Below are positions 19,588 to 28,220 of a stretch of 53,829 nt of DNA, one piece after another. Origin of the DNA: Bacillus chungangensis (GTDB lineage: Bacteria; Bacillota; Bacilli; Bacillales; Bacillaceae_C); the NCBI RefSeq assembly GCF_030812995.1, contig NZ_JAUSTT010000029.1, positions 1 through 53,829 of the forward strand, written 5' to 3'. A program made the translations under genes and the position numbers. Positions within the stretch are counted from its first letter, which is position 1; every line of letters begins with the position of its first letter. The notes beneath the pieces were generated by a model. The model saw only the letters and a program-made list of their open reading frames with translations. It was not told the origin of the DNA and did no database searches.

Positions 19588-19863
19588 TTAAGATTCTTCG
19601 CCTACTCGTTCTTCCTTTAATAATACAAACATACTTCCCGCATCTTCTTTCTTCGTAGAGTCTTGTAGTTTCTCTACTCTCACCACCACTTTCTTTTGTC
19701 CAAAAAGGATCGTTAATTCATCGCCAACTTTAACATTAGAGCTAGCCTTCGCTTGCTGCCCATTAATATGAATACGTCCTTTATCTGCCACCTCTTTTGC
19801 AAGTGTTCTTCTTTTAATAATCCGGGAAACCTTTAAAAATTTATCCAAACGCATTGTTGCCAT
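19588..19863 (-). CDS. rqcP: S4-domain RNA-binding protein RqcP (YabO)
   Basis: Acts in ribosome quality control, stabilising P-site tRNA on stalled 50S subunits during alanine tailing by RqcH. The 91-residue protein is essentially one S4 domain ([28 protein letters not shown] begins at about 4). The first ATG has GGGAGG eight bases upstream and is preferred to the one three codons later. It follows yabN by 15 bases. Confidence 0.94.
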   Translation of the reverse strand: MATMRLDKFLKVSRIIKRRTLAKEVADKGRIHINGQQAKASSNVKVGDELTILFGQKKVVVRVEKLQDSTKKEDAGSMFVLLKEERVGEES

Positions 19864-19878
19864 TGTCGCTACCTCCCT

Positions 19879-21342
19879 CTATTCTTGCGTCTTCGCCGCC
19901 TCCCAAAGCTGATCTAGCTCTGATAATGGATATTCATCCCAAGTACGGCCGCTTTCTTGTACTTTTTTTTCGATAAATGAAAAACGCTTCTTAAATTTTT
20001 GATTAGTCATGAGAAGCGCTTCCTCAGGATGAATAGACAGAAGCCTTGCAGCATTGATAACTGAAAAAAGAAGATCGCCGCATTCTTTTAATTGCTCTTC
20101 TCTGTTTCCATTCTCCAATGCCTCTTCAAACTCCTGCATTTCTTCCCAGACTTTTTTTAACGCATCTTTTGCCTCTTCCCAATCAAATCCCACTTTAGCA
20201 GCTTGCTTTTGAAGTTCATAAGCATGTAATAGTGCGGGCAGACCCTTTGCAATTTTATCAAGGATAGAGGCAGTACATTGTTCTCCCTGCTCTCGCTCTT
20301 TCGCTTTTTCCCAATGATTGAAAGCTTCCTCAACATTTTCAGCTTTTGTTTTGCCAAAAACATGAGGGTGTCTACGGATCATTTTAGCAGACAGACCTGT
20401 GATGACATCATCGATGGAAAAAAGCCCATCATCTTCCCCAATTTGTGCATGCAGCAGTACTTGCAACAACACATCTCCAAGCTCTTCAATCGTGTTGTCT
20501 ATGTCTTCAGCCTCAATTGCTGCCAACAACTCGTAGGCTTCTTCGATTAAATATTTCTTTAATGATTGATGCGTTTGTTTTTTATCCCATGGACAGCCAT
20601 CTGGACCACGCAACGTTGAAATAATCCTTCTTAGTGTTGAAAATTCTTGATATTGAAGTTCCGCTTCCTTTACTGGGGGCACGTACACACTCGTTAAGTT
20701 ATCCAACGCCATCCCTCGATCTAGTTCATAAAGCAACAATGATTCTACCTTTTGTTTGCTAGTGCCGGCAGCGGTGATCAGCTTTAACGGATAATTATCA
20801 GGATATTTTTCCATTAATGTCAGTTTTATCTCTGAAGCGACAAAAGCATCATATACTTGTCCAATAATGAGATGTTGATTGAGTTGAAGATCATCTCGAT
20901 GCAAGGCAGTTCCATCCAACAATTGAAAACCTTCAATAGGATCAACTTGAACTGCGGTAAAGATTGCATCAAGGAAGCTTTGTCCTCCGTTAATTTTTAC
21001 TTCAACCTCCTGTTTATCTGCTTGCTCCAATAACAATTGAACTGTTTTTTCTGCCACTAATGGATGGCCAGGTACTGCATAAACAAGGTTCCCCCGCTGT
21101 TTAACTTCTTGAAAAAGCCGCTGTACGATCGCCTCATACACTTCTGTAAATTGATCATATTGTTCATAGATCTCGTCAAAAGATTCATAATGAATATGAT
21201 CCTTTTCTAATGCTGGGATTACTGGATGTTCTTTTGTTCGGAGAAATAAGTTATTTGTCTGTTTTAATGTTTCGTAGACGCCGATTGTTAATTGGTTCAA
21301 ATCCCCTGCCCCTAAACCGACAATGGTAATCGATTTCCTCAT
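19879..21342 (-). CDS. yabN: Fused SAM-methylase-like / MazG NTP pyrophosphohydrolase YabN
   Basis: A 487-residue two-domain protein. The N-terminal half (about 1-225) has a tetrapyrrole-methylase fold, with GLGAGDLNQLT at the start and VYAVPGHPLVAEKT. The C-terminal half is MazG, with GPDGCPWDKKQTHQSLKKYL. Metal-binding acidic clusters are EEAYEL and EELGDVL, with a second MazG repeat (EEMQEFEEA, ECGDLLFSV). MazG hydrolyses non-canonical NTPs; the role of the methylase-like half is unknown. Member of yabM-yabN-rqcP. Confidence 0.95.
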   Translation of the reverse strand: MRKSITIVGLGAGDLNQLTIGVYETLKQTNNLFLRTKEHPVIPALEKDHIHYESFDEIYEQYDQFTEVYEAIVQRLFQEVKQRGNLVYAVPGHPLVAEKTVQLLLEQADKQEVEVKINGGQSFLDAIFTAVQVDPIEGFQLLDGTALHRDDLQLNQHLIIGQVYDAFVASEIKLTLMEKYPDNYPLKLITAAGTSKQKVESLLLYELDRGMALDNLTSVYVPPVKEAELQYQEFSTLRRIISTLRGPDGCPWDKKQTHQSLKKYLIEEAYELLAAIEAEDIDNTIEELGDVLLQVLLHAQIGEDDGLFSIDDVITGLSAKMIRRHPHVFGKTKAENVEEAFNHWEKAKEREQGEQCTASILDKIAKGLPALLHAYELQKQAAKVGFDWEEAKDALKKVWEEMQEFEEALENGNREEQLKECGDLLFSVINAARLLSIHPEEALLMTNQKFKKRFSFIEKKVQESGRTWDEYPLSELDQLWEAAKTQE

Positions 21343-21381
21343 CTATGTTTTCACCTCTTTGTATTTATATTGATTAAACTG

Positions 21382-22983
21382 CTATTTTCTCAAGACCAAA
21401 AGCAATTTACCCAAAAAAGGAATATATTCCAATTCTTTTTCATCTAATAGCTGTTTTCTAATCACAATGACAAAATAGCAAAATCCACCTACAAGCACCG
21501 CTGTAAGCGCCACGCTTGTATTTACAAGTCTGCCAGAGCCTGGCGCAAAAATCATCATCCATAGCTGGAGAACAATTGACATTGCTGTCAAAGACAGTAA
21601 AAGATGGGGGTAGAATCTTTTTGGCAACAAAGGTTTTGTCAGCCTTTTTTTTAGTTGTCTCATCAATAGAAACGCGATTACTCCAAGACTACATACAGAA
21701 GCAAAAGAAGCCCCCATCGTTCCAAACAACGGAATAAGTAAATGATTTCCAAAAAACTTTATAACTAAACCAATTCCAATATATCGCACTGGTTTGTAAA
21801 TCGACCCCAAGCCTTGAAGAACGGCAGCGCTTGTTAATATGATAGAGCAAAAAAAGATTGCGAAAACAAAGATAGCAATAACAGACGACCCTTTATCATT
21901 CTCAAAAAGCATAACATTCACTGGCGATATAATATTCATTAATCCGACCGCTGCTCCTGCCCCAACAATGATACTTATTTTTATTGTGGTTTGTATGTAT
22001 CCATGCAATACATCCATCTGTCCTTTTTTTGCAGCAGCAGTAACCATTGGTACAAGTGTCCATGATAGTGATGTTGCGAAGACAATGCCCAACTGAACCA
22101 ACGGTTGTCCACGATCATAGACCCCCTTTAGTTCCTTTGCCAGCTGGCCATCTATTCCTGAAGATACTAGTGTTGCATATAAGTTCAGTGAGTCTATAAG
22201 TTGCAGCAATACAAGAAGCATACTGCTCATACAAATTGCTGTTCCTTGAAAAATGATTGTTATCGCGACTTTTTTGAATATTTTCCAATCAACAACCTTA
22301 AATTCCAACAAGTCGCGCTGTCTGAACAGTACAAACAAAAACAAAACGATTAGTGCGGCTAAACTCCCTGCTACTGAACCAAGCAGTGCTCCAATTCCTG
22401 TATCATAGAGGGAATAGCCATTAGAAATAAGGAAATAGGATAGAACTAAAATTGAAATAACGCGTATTGTTTGTTCACTAACTTGCGATACTGCGGTTGG
22501 CAGCATCTCTCCTTTTCCTTGAAAAAAACCTCTCCAAACAGATAATAATGGCAAAAATAAAAAAACGAAAGAAACCATTTTGATCAGTGGAGATAAAAGG
22601 GGATCTCCCATCCATTCTGCCACTTTAGGAGCCCCGAAATAAAAGCCTGCAAATAATAAAAAGCCTAATCCGAAAAGAACCTGGTAAGCTGCTTGTATGA
22701 CTTTTTTTACTTCACTTTCTTTCTGTAATTCAGCTGCTTCAGCAAGCATTTTAGATATCATTACTGGAAAACCAGAAATCGATAAGGCAATGGCAATACC
22801 ATAAATCGGATAAACTTGTTGATAAATATAAAAGCCAGTATCACCAACAATATTTTGAAAAGGAACCCGATATACAGCACTTAAAACTTTCGTTGCAACC
22901 GCAGCGACAGTTAATATAAAAGCTCCCTGCATCAGCTTTTTTGTCTCATGCTCCGACAAACGTCCTCTCGCCTTTCCTTTCAA
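21382..22983 (-). CDS. yabM: MOP-superfamily exporter YabM (SpoVB/MurJ-like)
   Basis: A 533-residue polytopic membrane protein, with about 14 hydrophobic helices from residue 18 to the C-terminus. The family signature QGAFILTVAAVATKVLSAVYRVP opens the first helix and QQVYPIYGIAIALSISGFPVMIS the second. Related proteins flip lipid-linked sugars or peptidoglycan precursors. The substrate of YabM is unknown. First gene of yabM-yabN-rqcP. Confidence 0.92.
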   Translation of the reverse strand: MKGKARGRLSEHETKKLMQGAFILTVAAVATKVLSAVYRVPFQNIVGDTGFYIYQQVYPIYGIAIALSISGFPVMISKMLAEAAELQKESEVKKVIQAAYQVLFGLGFLLFAGFYFGAPKVAEWMGDPLLSPLIKMVSFVFLFLPLLSVWRGFFQGKGEMLPTAVSQVSEQTIRVISILVLSYFLISNGYSLYDTGIGALLGSVAGSLAALIVLFLFVLFRQRDLLEFKVVDWKIFKKVAITIIFQGTAICMSSMLLVLLQLIDSLNLYATLVSSGIDGQLAKELKGVYDRGQPLVQLGIVFATSLSWTLVPMVTAAAKKGQMDVLHGYIQTTIKISIIVGAGAAVGLMNIISPVNVMLFENDKGSSVIAIFVFAIFFCSIILTSAAVLQGLGSIYKPVRYIGIGLVIKFFGNHLLIPLFGTMGASFASVCSLGVIAFLLMRQLKKRLTKPLLPKRFYPHLLLSLTAMSIVLQLWMMIFAPGSGRLVNTSVALTAVLVGGFCYFVIVIRKQLLDEKELEYIPFLGKLLLVLRK

Positions 22984-23028
22984 TTACTTCGCTCGTAAAA
23001 GAATCATTTTAAAAGATCTTACATATAT

Positions 23029-23280
23029 CCCTTCCCTTTCATTGTTAGGAAGGGAAAGGTATTTATCCCACATCTAACTGGCAAGTCAAGACCCCACCTT
23101 GAGGAGTAAGAGGAATCAGAAGCGCTAGGTGGGGGATAACTGAAAGTCAAATTTCCGATAGGTTCGGGCCGACAGGATAAGGAAAGCTTCTTGAATAAAC
23201 ATCGCACAAAGAAAAGCGGTTTCCTTTTCGAGGACGCCTGCGATCCTAGCTTTTGTCTAATTAAGAGAAAACCCCCACTA
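23029..23280. repeat. Structured intergenic element, possible mobile-element end relic
   Basis: About 250 bases, richer in GC than the flanks, between the spoVT terminator and yabM. CCCTTCC/GGAAGGG arms (near 23029-23053) form one hairpin. CCCCACCT (23092-23099) pairs perfectly with AGGTGGGG (23127-23134), and GTGGGGG (23129-23135) can instead pair with CCCCCAC (near 23272-23278). The word AAGTCAA occurs at 23083-23089 and 23144-23150. G-run hairpins of this sort are found at IS200/IS605-type ends and MITEs, but no transposase remnant is convincing. A non-coding RNA is an alternative. Confidence 0.4.
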
Positions 23281-23320
23281 ATAAAGTTTCACTTTATCCT
23301 CAAGCGTATGTACTTTTTGT

Positions 23321-23329
23321 ATTATAGCA
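23321..23329 (-). promoter_or_regulatory. Extended -10 candidate promoter upstream of yabM
   Basis: TGCTATAAT on the minus strand is a perfect extended -10. There is no clear -35. It would transcribe through the structured element at 23029-23280 into yabM. Confidence 0.45.
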
Positions 23330-23361
23330 TATTCGCTGCTGTAGCCCGTTATCATCAACAA

Positions 23362-23398
23362 AAGAAAAAAGCCACTCAAACGATACCTTGAGTGGCTA
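23362..23398 (-). terminator. Terminator after spoVT
   Basis: Perfect 10-bp minus-strand stem AGCCACTCAA / TTGAGTGGCT with an 8-9 base loop, followed by TTTTTTCTTTT. Confidence 0.93.
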
Positions 23399-23436
23399 AG
23401 CAGCAATGTCTAGCATCTTTCCATCAGGATAATCAA

Positions 23437-23973
23437 TTAAGATTCCATTTGCCTTGCAAGAAAACTTGCTGCAGTTTCTGCTGATTTTGCTTCAATTTCA
23501 CCTATTTTACTTTCTTTAGAAAATACAATAACAGCTCCAATTGGATCTCCACTTGCAATAATAGGGGAGATTACATAGGAAGCCAATTCTTCACGATAAT
23601 GATCGACTAGATAGACTTCTCCTCCCTCAGTTACTAAGGAAGTATTTCTGTTTTCCATTGTTGACTCTACCATTTCGCTAATACTTTTATTGAGATATTC
23701 TTTTTTTGATACTCCTGCAACGGCGATAATGGTATCACGATCACTAATAAGAATAGGATTGCCTAAACTGTCAAATAAAGCTTCTGCGTATTCCTTTGCA
23801 AAATCACCGAGCTCACTAATTGGAGAATATTTTTTTAAAATCACTTCCCCATCTCTATCAACAAATATCTCTAGTGGATCTCCTTCTCGGATTCGTAAAG
23901 TCCTTCGAATTTCTTTTGGAATAACCACCCTTCCTAAGTCATCAATACGACGAACAATTCCAGTTGCTTTCAT
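23437..23973 (-). CDS. spoVT: Stage V sporulation transcription factor SpoVT
   Basis: Forespore regulator that modulates sigma-G genes and germination. In the 178 residues an AbrB-type swapped-hairpin DNA-binding domain (about 1-52: MKATGIVRRIDDLGRVVIPKEIRR) is followed by a GAF-like domain (about 60-178). The frame extends upstream, but the ATG at 23973, with AGAGG nine bases before it, gives the standard length. It is monocistronic, with a sigma-G-type promoter and a perfect inverted repeat at the transcript start that could be an autoregulatory operator. Confidence 0.97.
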   Translation of the reverse strand: MKATGIVRRIDDLGRVVIPKEIRRTLRIREGDPLEIFVDRDGEVILKKYSPISELGDFAKEYAEALFDSLGNPILISDRDTIIAVAGVSKKEYLNKSISEMVESTMENRNTSLVTEGGEVYLVDHYREELASYVISPIIASGDPIGAVIVFSKESKIGEIEAKSAETAASFLARQMES

Positions 23974-24020
23974 CTTATGCTGCCTCTCTTTCATCAGATG
24001 ATTAATGAACATTATTTCTT

Positions 24021-24057
24021 TTGTCAACGAAAATACAACCATTACCATCGTTGACAA
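24021..24057. promoter_or_regulatory. Perfect 10-bp inverted repeat upstream of spoVT
   Basis: TTGTCAACGA (24021-24030) and TCGTTGACAA (24048-24057) are perfect inverted repeats with a 17-base centre. The upstream arm covers the start predicted from the sigma-G promoter, and the other lies at about +22 to +31. Position and symmetry suggest an operator. SpoVT is reported to repress its own gene, so SpoVT is a candidate ligand; that link is inferred. Confidence 0.55.
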
Positions 24058-24058
24058 T

Positions 24059-24087
24059 TAGTATCTTTCATCTGAGCAGTTCTATAC
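24059..24087 (-). promoter_or_regulatory. Sigma-G-type promoter of spoVT
   Basis: GTATA (24083-24087), 17-base spacer, GATACTA (24059-24065, one mismatch to CATACTA) on the minus strand. spoVT is known to be transcribed by sigma-G. Confidence 0.65.
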
Positions 24088-24275
24088 ACATTTTTTATAA
24101 AACCATCTTTTTAAAAAAGACACAGTGAAAAAGAACTGTTCATTCAAGGTTCAATGATGAAAACAAAAAAGACAAATATTGAAACGAATGAAGGTGGTTT
24201 AATTCCCAACATTTACTTTTTAAATACATGACTGAAGGTGTAAAAATGGCTACAAAACGACATCATCCATCGAAG

Positions 24276-27200
24276 CTACTTTTTGGCTTTTGGCAAATCT
24301 TTGATCATGTTATAAGCGATTAAAAACCACTCGTCCGTAGCAAGGCTGCGGATATTTAAAGAAATTTTTAGCTTGGCTCCTTCCATACCAAGACCAACCA
24401 ATTTTCCGCCGTGCTGATTGCAAATTTGAAACACTTTTTGTCCATCGATCAACTGACTGCCTTCTTCACTCATCATAATAATGATTTGATCTTTTGTTTG
24501 CTTTATCATTTCCAACAATAATTCGCGCGCATAGATTTTCATTTCAGCAACCATGAATAAGTAGTTCACCTGTTCAGGATAATCTCCAAAGCGATCAACC
24601 ATTTCGTCTTGCAGCTCCGTTAGTTCACGAAGTGTTTTGATCGCTCGAAAGCGTTTATATATTTCAATTTTTTGTTGGCCATCTTTTATATATACATCAG
24701 GTATATAGGCATCTATTTCCAGTTCCACTTCGAAAGTAGGCAGTTTCTTTTCAGATATGCTGCCTTTTCTTTCTTCAATAGCATCTTTTAGCATTTGCGA
24801 GTATAAATCAAAACCGACTGAATCAATAAATCCATGCTGTTGTGCTCCTAGAATATTTCCTGCACCACGAATTGACAAATCACGCATCGCAATTTTAAAT
24901 CCTGAACCTAGTTCCGTAAATTCTTTAATCGCTTGCAGTCGCTTTTCAGCCACTTCTGTTAGCACCTTGTCTTTACGATACGTAAAATATGCATAAGCAA
25001 CACGATTTGAACGGCCTACTCTTCCACGCAGTTGATATAATTGGGAAAGTCCCATTTTATCAGCATCATGTACAATTAATGTGTTTACATTCGGAATGTC
25101 AACACCAGTTTCGATAATCGTTGTCGTTACTAGCACATCAAATTCACCTTCTAAGAAACTGAAAATAACCGATTCTAATTCTGTTTCTGACATTTGGCCA
25201 TGTGCATAAGCAACACGAGCATCGGGAACAAGCATTGAAATTTCCTCTGTCTTTCTTTCAATATCCTCCACACGGTTATATAAATAATAAATTTGTCCAT
25301 GACGAACTAATTCTCGTTCAATTGCTTCCTTGACGAGGATATTGTTTAGTTCCATTACATATGTTTGTACTGGGAATCGATTCTCAGGAGGCGTTTCGAT
25401 TACCGATAAATCGCGAACCCCTAGCATTGACATATGCAAGGTTCTTGGAATCGGCGTTGCTGTCAACGTTAATACGTCGACATTCGTCTTCATCTGCTTA
25501 ATTTTCTCTTTATGAGTGACTCCGAAACGCTGCTCCTCATCAATAATAAGCAATCCTAAATCATGAAAACGGACATCTTTTGATAAAATTCGATGGGTGC
25601 CAATCACAATATCGATTGTCCCGTTAAGCACCCCTTTTTTCGTCTCTGTCTGCTGTTTCCGTGTTCGAAAACGACTTAACAAGCCAATTTTAATTGGATA
25701 ATCTTGAAAACGTTCCTTAATAGTTTCATAATGCTGCTGGGCTAGTATCGTTGTTGGCACTAATAGGGCAACCTGTTTGCCATCCATTATTGCTTTAAAG
25801 GCTGCTCTAATCGCAACCTCTGTTTTCCCGTAGCCAACATCTCCACAAAGCAAGCGATCCATTGGTCTTTCTTTTTCCATATCATGTTTAATTTCTACGA
25901 TAGACCGTAGCTGATCTTCTGTCTCTTTGTATGGGAAGGTAGACTCAAATTCACGCTGCAAATCGCCATCTGGAGAAAAAGCAAAGCCTTTTGAAGCCTC
26001 TCTTTCCGCATAAAGTTTTATTAAGTCGTCAGCAATGTCTTGTACAGATGTCTCTACTTTTTTCTTGACTCGCTTCCATTCGCTGCCACCGAGCTTATAT
26101 ATTTTAGGATCTTTGCTTTCGGAGCCAACATACTTTTGTACGAGATCGATTTGTTCAACCGGAACATACAACTTGTCGTTCCCTTGATATTTCAAATGAA
26201 GATAATCCTTGTGAACACCATTTATCACAAGGGTTTCAATACCTAAGTATTTTCCAATCCCATGGTTTACATGGACGACATGATCGCCGATTTTAAGTTC
26301 TGAATAGTTTTTAATTCTTTCTGCATTAGAAAGTTTTGCTGAACGCCTTGGTTTTTTTGTTGGTTTTTTAAATATCTCTTCTTCCGTAATGACCACTAAT
26401 TTAACACTAGGCAATTCAAAACCACTATTTAATTGCCCATAAATAATTTGCGTTTTTCCTGGCAATAGTTTGTTTTGCGCTTCCAAAACAACTGTTTCAA
26501 TGTCATCTTCAATCAACATTCGCTTCAGCTTTTCTGCTCTTTTTTCATCCGTTGCTAAGAAGACGACTGCATAATTTCCTTTATGCCATCGGGATACTTC
26601 TGTTTTTAATAATGACATCTGCCCATGAAACTGCTGCATCTGTTTACAAGACAGACTGCATATATTTTGTGGGCTCGTATTTGGTATATGTTTTAAAAAT
26701 AAAGACAAATAAATATGTGAAAGCGGAGAAGCGCTAAGCAGCTTCGGCAACGAATGGGCTAATGTTAGATCGTGAACGATTTTTCCTTCTTCTAAAAGTG
26801 CCGTATACCACTCCGCTTCTTCTTGCTCCAATCTTTCACTCATTTCTTGAATTCGTGAAAATTCATCAAACACAAAAAGACTGCCGCTAGGAACATAATC
26901 TAGCAAACTTGCAGGGTATGAATAGGCGAGCGATAAATACTTAAAAATATGCTCAGGCTTTTGGCCTTGTTGAAGCTTCTCAATTTCCTCGCCAATATAC
27001 TGTGTCATTAATTCTTTCGTTTTTTGTTTTTTTATCTTTTTTAGACTATGTGACAAACCTTTTTCTAACTCTTCAGATAATCTAATTAACTGTGCTGTAT
27101 CTATTAATGATTCTGTAGCTGGTCCAATTAATACCTCATCAAGCTTTTGAACAGAGAGCTGATTCTCTATTGAAAATTTCCGAATAGAGTCAATTTCAGC

Positions 27201-27794
27201 ATCAAATAACTCAATTCTGATTGGGTCTGTTTCTGTTAACGGATAAATATCGATAATTCCGCCTCTTAAACTAAATTGCCCTGGCCCCTCTACCATTTCG
27301 ACACGATGATACCCCATTCTAACAAACTGGTGCAAAGTGAGATCCAATTCAATCTCAGTTCCTACTTTGAACATAAGCTGATGGCGGGTCCATTCATCAG
27401 GAGGCGGAAGTAGTTTTCTCAATCCAGCGATAGGAGCGATGATCACGCCTGGTTTTTTGGAAATCATAAAATTGAGGGTTTCAATCCGCTGTCCTCGAAG
27501 CTCTGGACTGGCAATACTAATCTCTGTAGCAATCAGTTCATCCGCAGGATATAAATATAAACGATCTTGTTTTATAAATGGCAATAAATCTTCATATAGT
27601 TTTTGTGCTTGTAAAAGATTATGGGTGACAATCACTGTTTGTTTTTTTGATTCTTCAAATAGTGAAGCTATAAAAACTGCTCTAGCTGAACCTGACAACC
27701 CTGTCACTAATTGTTCCTTTAAGTTTTCTTTTACTCCAGCAATAACTGATTGAATTTCATCCTGTTGCAGCATCAGCTGCTGTAATCCTTTCAA
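24276..27794 (-). CDS. mfd: Transcription-repair coupling factor Mfd
   Basis: ATP-driven translocase that removes stalled RNA polymerase and recruits UvrA. The 1172-residue protein has the usual layout. A UvrB-like N-terminus (about 1-330) is followed by the RNA-polymerase-interacting domain (about 495-560, KIGDHVVHVNHGIGKYLGIE). The RecG-like helicase has GDVGYGKTEVA, IDEEQRFG, TLTATPIPRTL and the RGRVGRS motif. A C-terminal UvrA-masking domain closes it. It starts after fin and ends before spoVT. Confidence 0.98.
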   Translation of the reverse strand: MKGLQQLMLQQDEIQSVIAGVKENLKEQLVTGLSGSARAVFIASLFEESKKQTVIVTHNLLQAQKLYEDLLPFIKQDRLYLYPADELIATEISIASPELRGQRIETLNFMISKKPGVIIAPIAGLRKLLPPPDEWTRHQLMFKVGTEIELDLTLHQFVRMGYHRVEMVEGPGQFSLRGGIIDIYPLTETDPIRIELFDAEIDSIRKFSIENQLSVQKLDEVLIGPATESLIDTAQLIRLSEELEKGLSHSLKKIKKQKTKELMTQYIGEEIEKLQQGQKPEHIFKYLSLAYSYPASLLDYVPSGSLFVFDEFSRIQEMSERLEQEEAEWYTALLEEGKIVHDLTLAHSLPKLLSASPLSHIYLSLFLKHIPNTSPQNICSLSCKQMQQFHGQMSLLKTEVSRWHKGNYAVVFLATDEKRAEKLKRMLIEDDIETVVLEAQNKLLPGKTQIIYGQLNSGFELPSVKLVVITEEEIFKKPTKKPRRSAKLSNAERIKNYSELKIGDHVVHVNHGIGKYLGIETLVINGVHKDYLHLKYQGNDKLYVPVEQIDLVQKYVGSESKDPKIYKLGGSEWKRVKKKVETSVQDIADDLIKLYAEREASKGFAFSPDGDLQREFESTFPYKETEDQLRSIVEIKHDMEKERPMDRLLCGDVGYGKTEVAIRAAFKAIMDGKQVALLVPTTILAQQHYETIKERFQDYPIKIGLLSRFRTRKQQTETKKGVLNGTIDIVIGTHRILSKDVRFHDLGLLIIDEEQRFGVTHKEKIKQMKTNVDVLTLTATPIPRTLHMSMLGVRDLSVIETPPENRFPVQTYVMELNNILVKEAIERELVRHGQIYYLYNRVEDIERKTEEISMLVPDARVAYAHGQMSETELESVIFSFLEGEFDVLVTTTIIETGVDIPNVNTLIVHDADKMGLSQLYQLRGRVGRSNRVAYAYFTYRKDKVLTEVAEKRLQAIKEFTELGSGFKIAMRDLSIRGAGNILGAQQHGFIDSVGFDLYSQMLKDAIEERKGSISEKKLPTFEVELEIDAYIPDVYIKDGQQKIEIYKRFRAIKTLRELTELQDEMVDRFGDYPEQVNYLFMVAEMKIYARELLLEMIKQTKDQIIIMMSEEGSQLIDGQKVFQICNQHGGKLVGLGMEGAKLKISLNIRSLATDEWFLIAYNMIKDLPKAKK

Positions 27795-27876
27795 CCGAAA
27801 ACCCTCCCTTTAAAACGAAACACAGTAAAGCTTCTAGCTATCTTTCTTACTCCTTCACGTTAGGTATGTGTGGAAT

Positions 27877-27914
27877 AAAAAATAGAAAAATGCTTTGGAT
27901 TTCAATTCCAAAGC
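27877..27914 (-). terminator. Terminator after fin
   Basis: Minus-strand 8-bp stem GCTTTGGA / TCCAAAGC followed by ATTTTTC and a further T-run. It separates fin from mfd. Confidence 0.85.
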
Positions 27915-27916
27915 TG

Positions 27917-28147
27917 TTAATGGATAAAATAATCATATTGATGTAAATCTGGATTGCGATTCAATGCTTCATGACAGTCTTCACAAATAGTCTTAATGGT
28001 TACATGTCCATCTGCTTCATAGCGAATCATGTCTCTTCTTTCCTCTTCTGTCAATGTATGAAGTCCTATATCCTCAGAATGGATAAGTACATCGTTAATG
28101 GCACCGATTTCAACACCGCAATGACGACAATGATAGTGGATTGCCAT
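27917..28147 (-). CDS. fin: Anti-sigma-F factor Fin (YabK)
   Basis: Small forespore protein that inhibits sigma-F to help the switch to sigma-G. The 76 residues hold two zinc-knuckle CxxC pairs, CRHC (about 7-10) and CEDC (about 55-58), as in the family. The ATG has AAAGGGG ten bases upstream. The gene has its own forespore promoter in the gap to pth and its own terminator, consistent with stage-specific expression. Confidence 0.95.
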   Translation of the reverse strand: MAIHYHCRHCGVEIGAINDVLIHSEDIGLHTLTEEERRDMIRYEADGHVTIKTICEDCHEALNRNPDLHQYDYFIH

Positions 28148-28182
28148 GTGGCAAAAGCCCCTTTCTAGTCTGTTCTTCTTTA

Positions 28183-28212
28183 TAGTATGAACGATTTGAA
28201 AAGGAGTTATTC
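28183..28212 (-). promoter_or_regulatory. Sigma-F/G-type promoter of fin
   Basis: GAATA (28208-28212), 15-base spacer, GTTCATACTA (28183-28192) on the minus strand. Only the second base differs from the sigma-F -10 pattern GGNNANACTA, and the CATACTA core is the sigma-G consensus. The start would lie about 30 bases before the ATG. Confidence 0.75.
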
Positions 28213-28220
28213 ATCATTGA

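Noticed and set aside
23019-23207. 62-codon minus-strand frame inside the structured element
   Set aside because: No convincing start or ribosome site and no domain. The frame is better explained by the GC-rich hairpin element.
24247-24324. 25-codon plus-strand frame (ATGGCTACAAAACGACATC...) with a GAAGGTG site, antisense to the mfd end
   Set aside because: It is short and has no recognisable family. It overlaps the conserved mfd C-terminus and has no promoter or terminator I could support.
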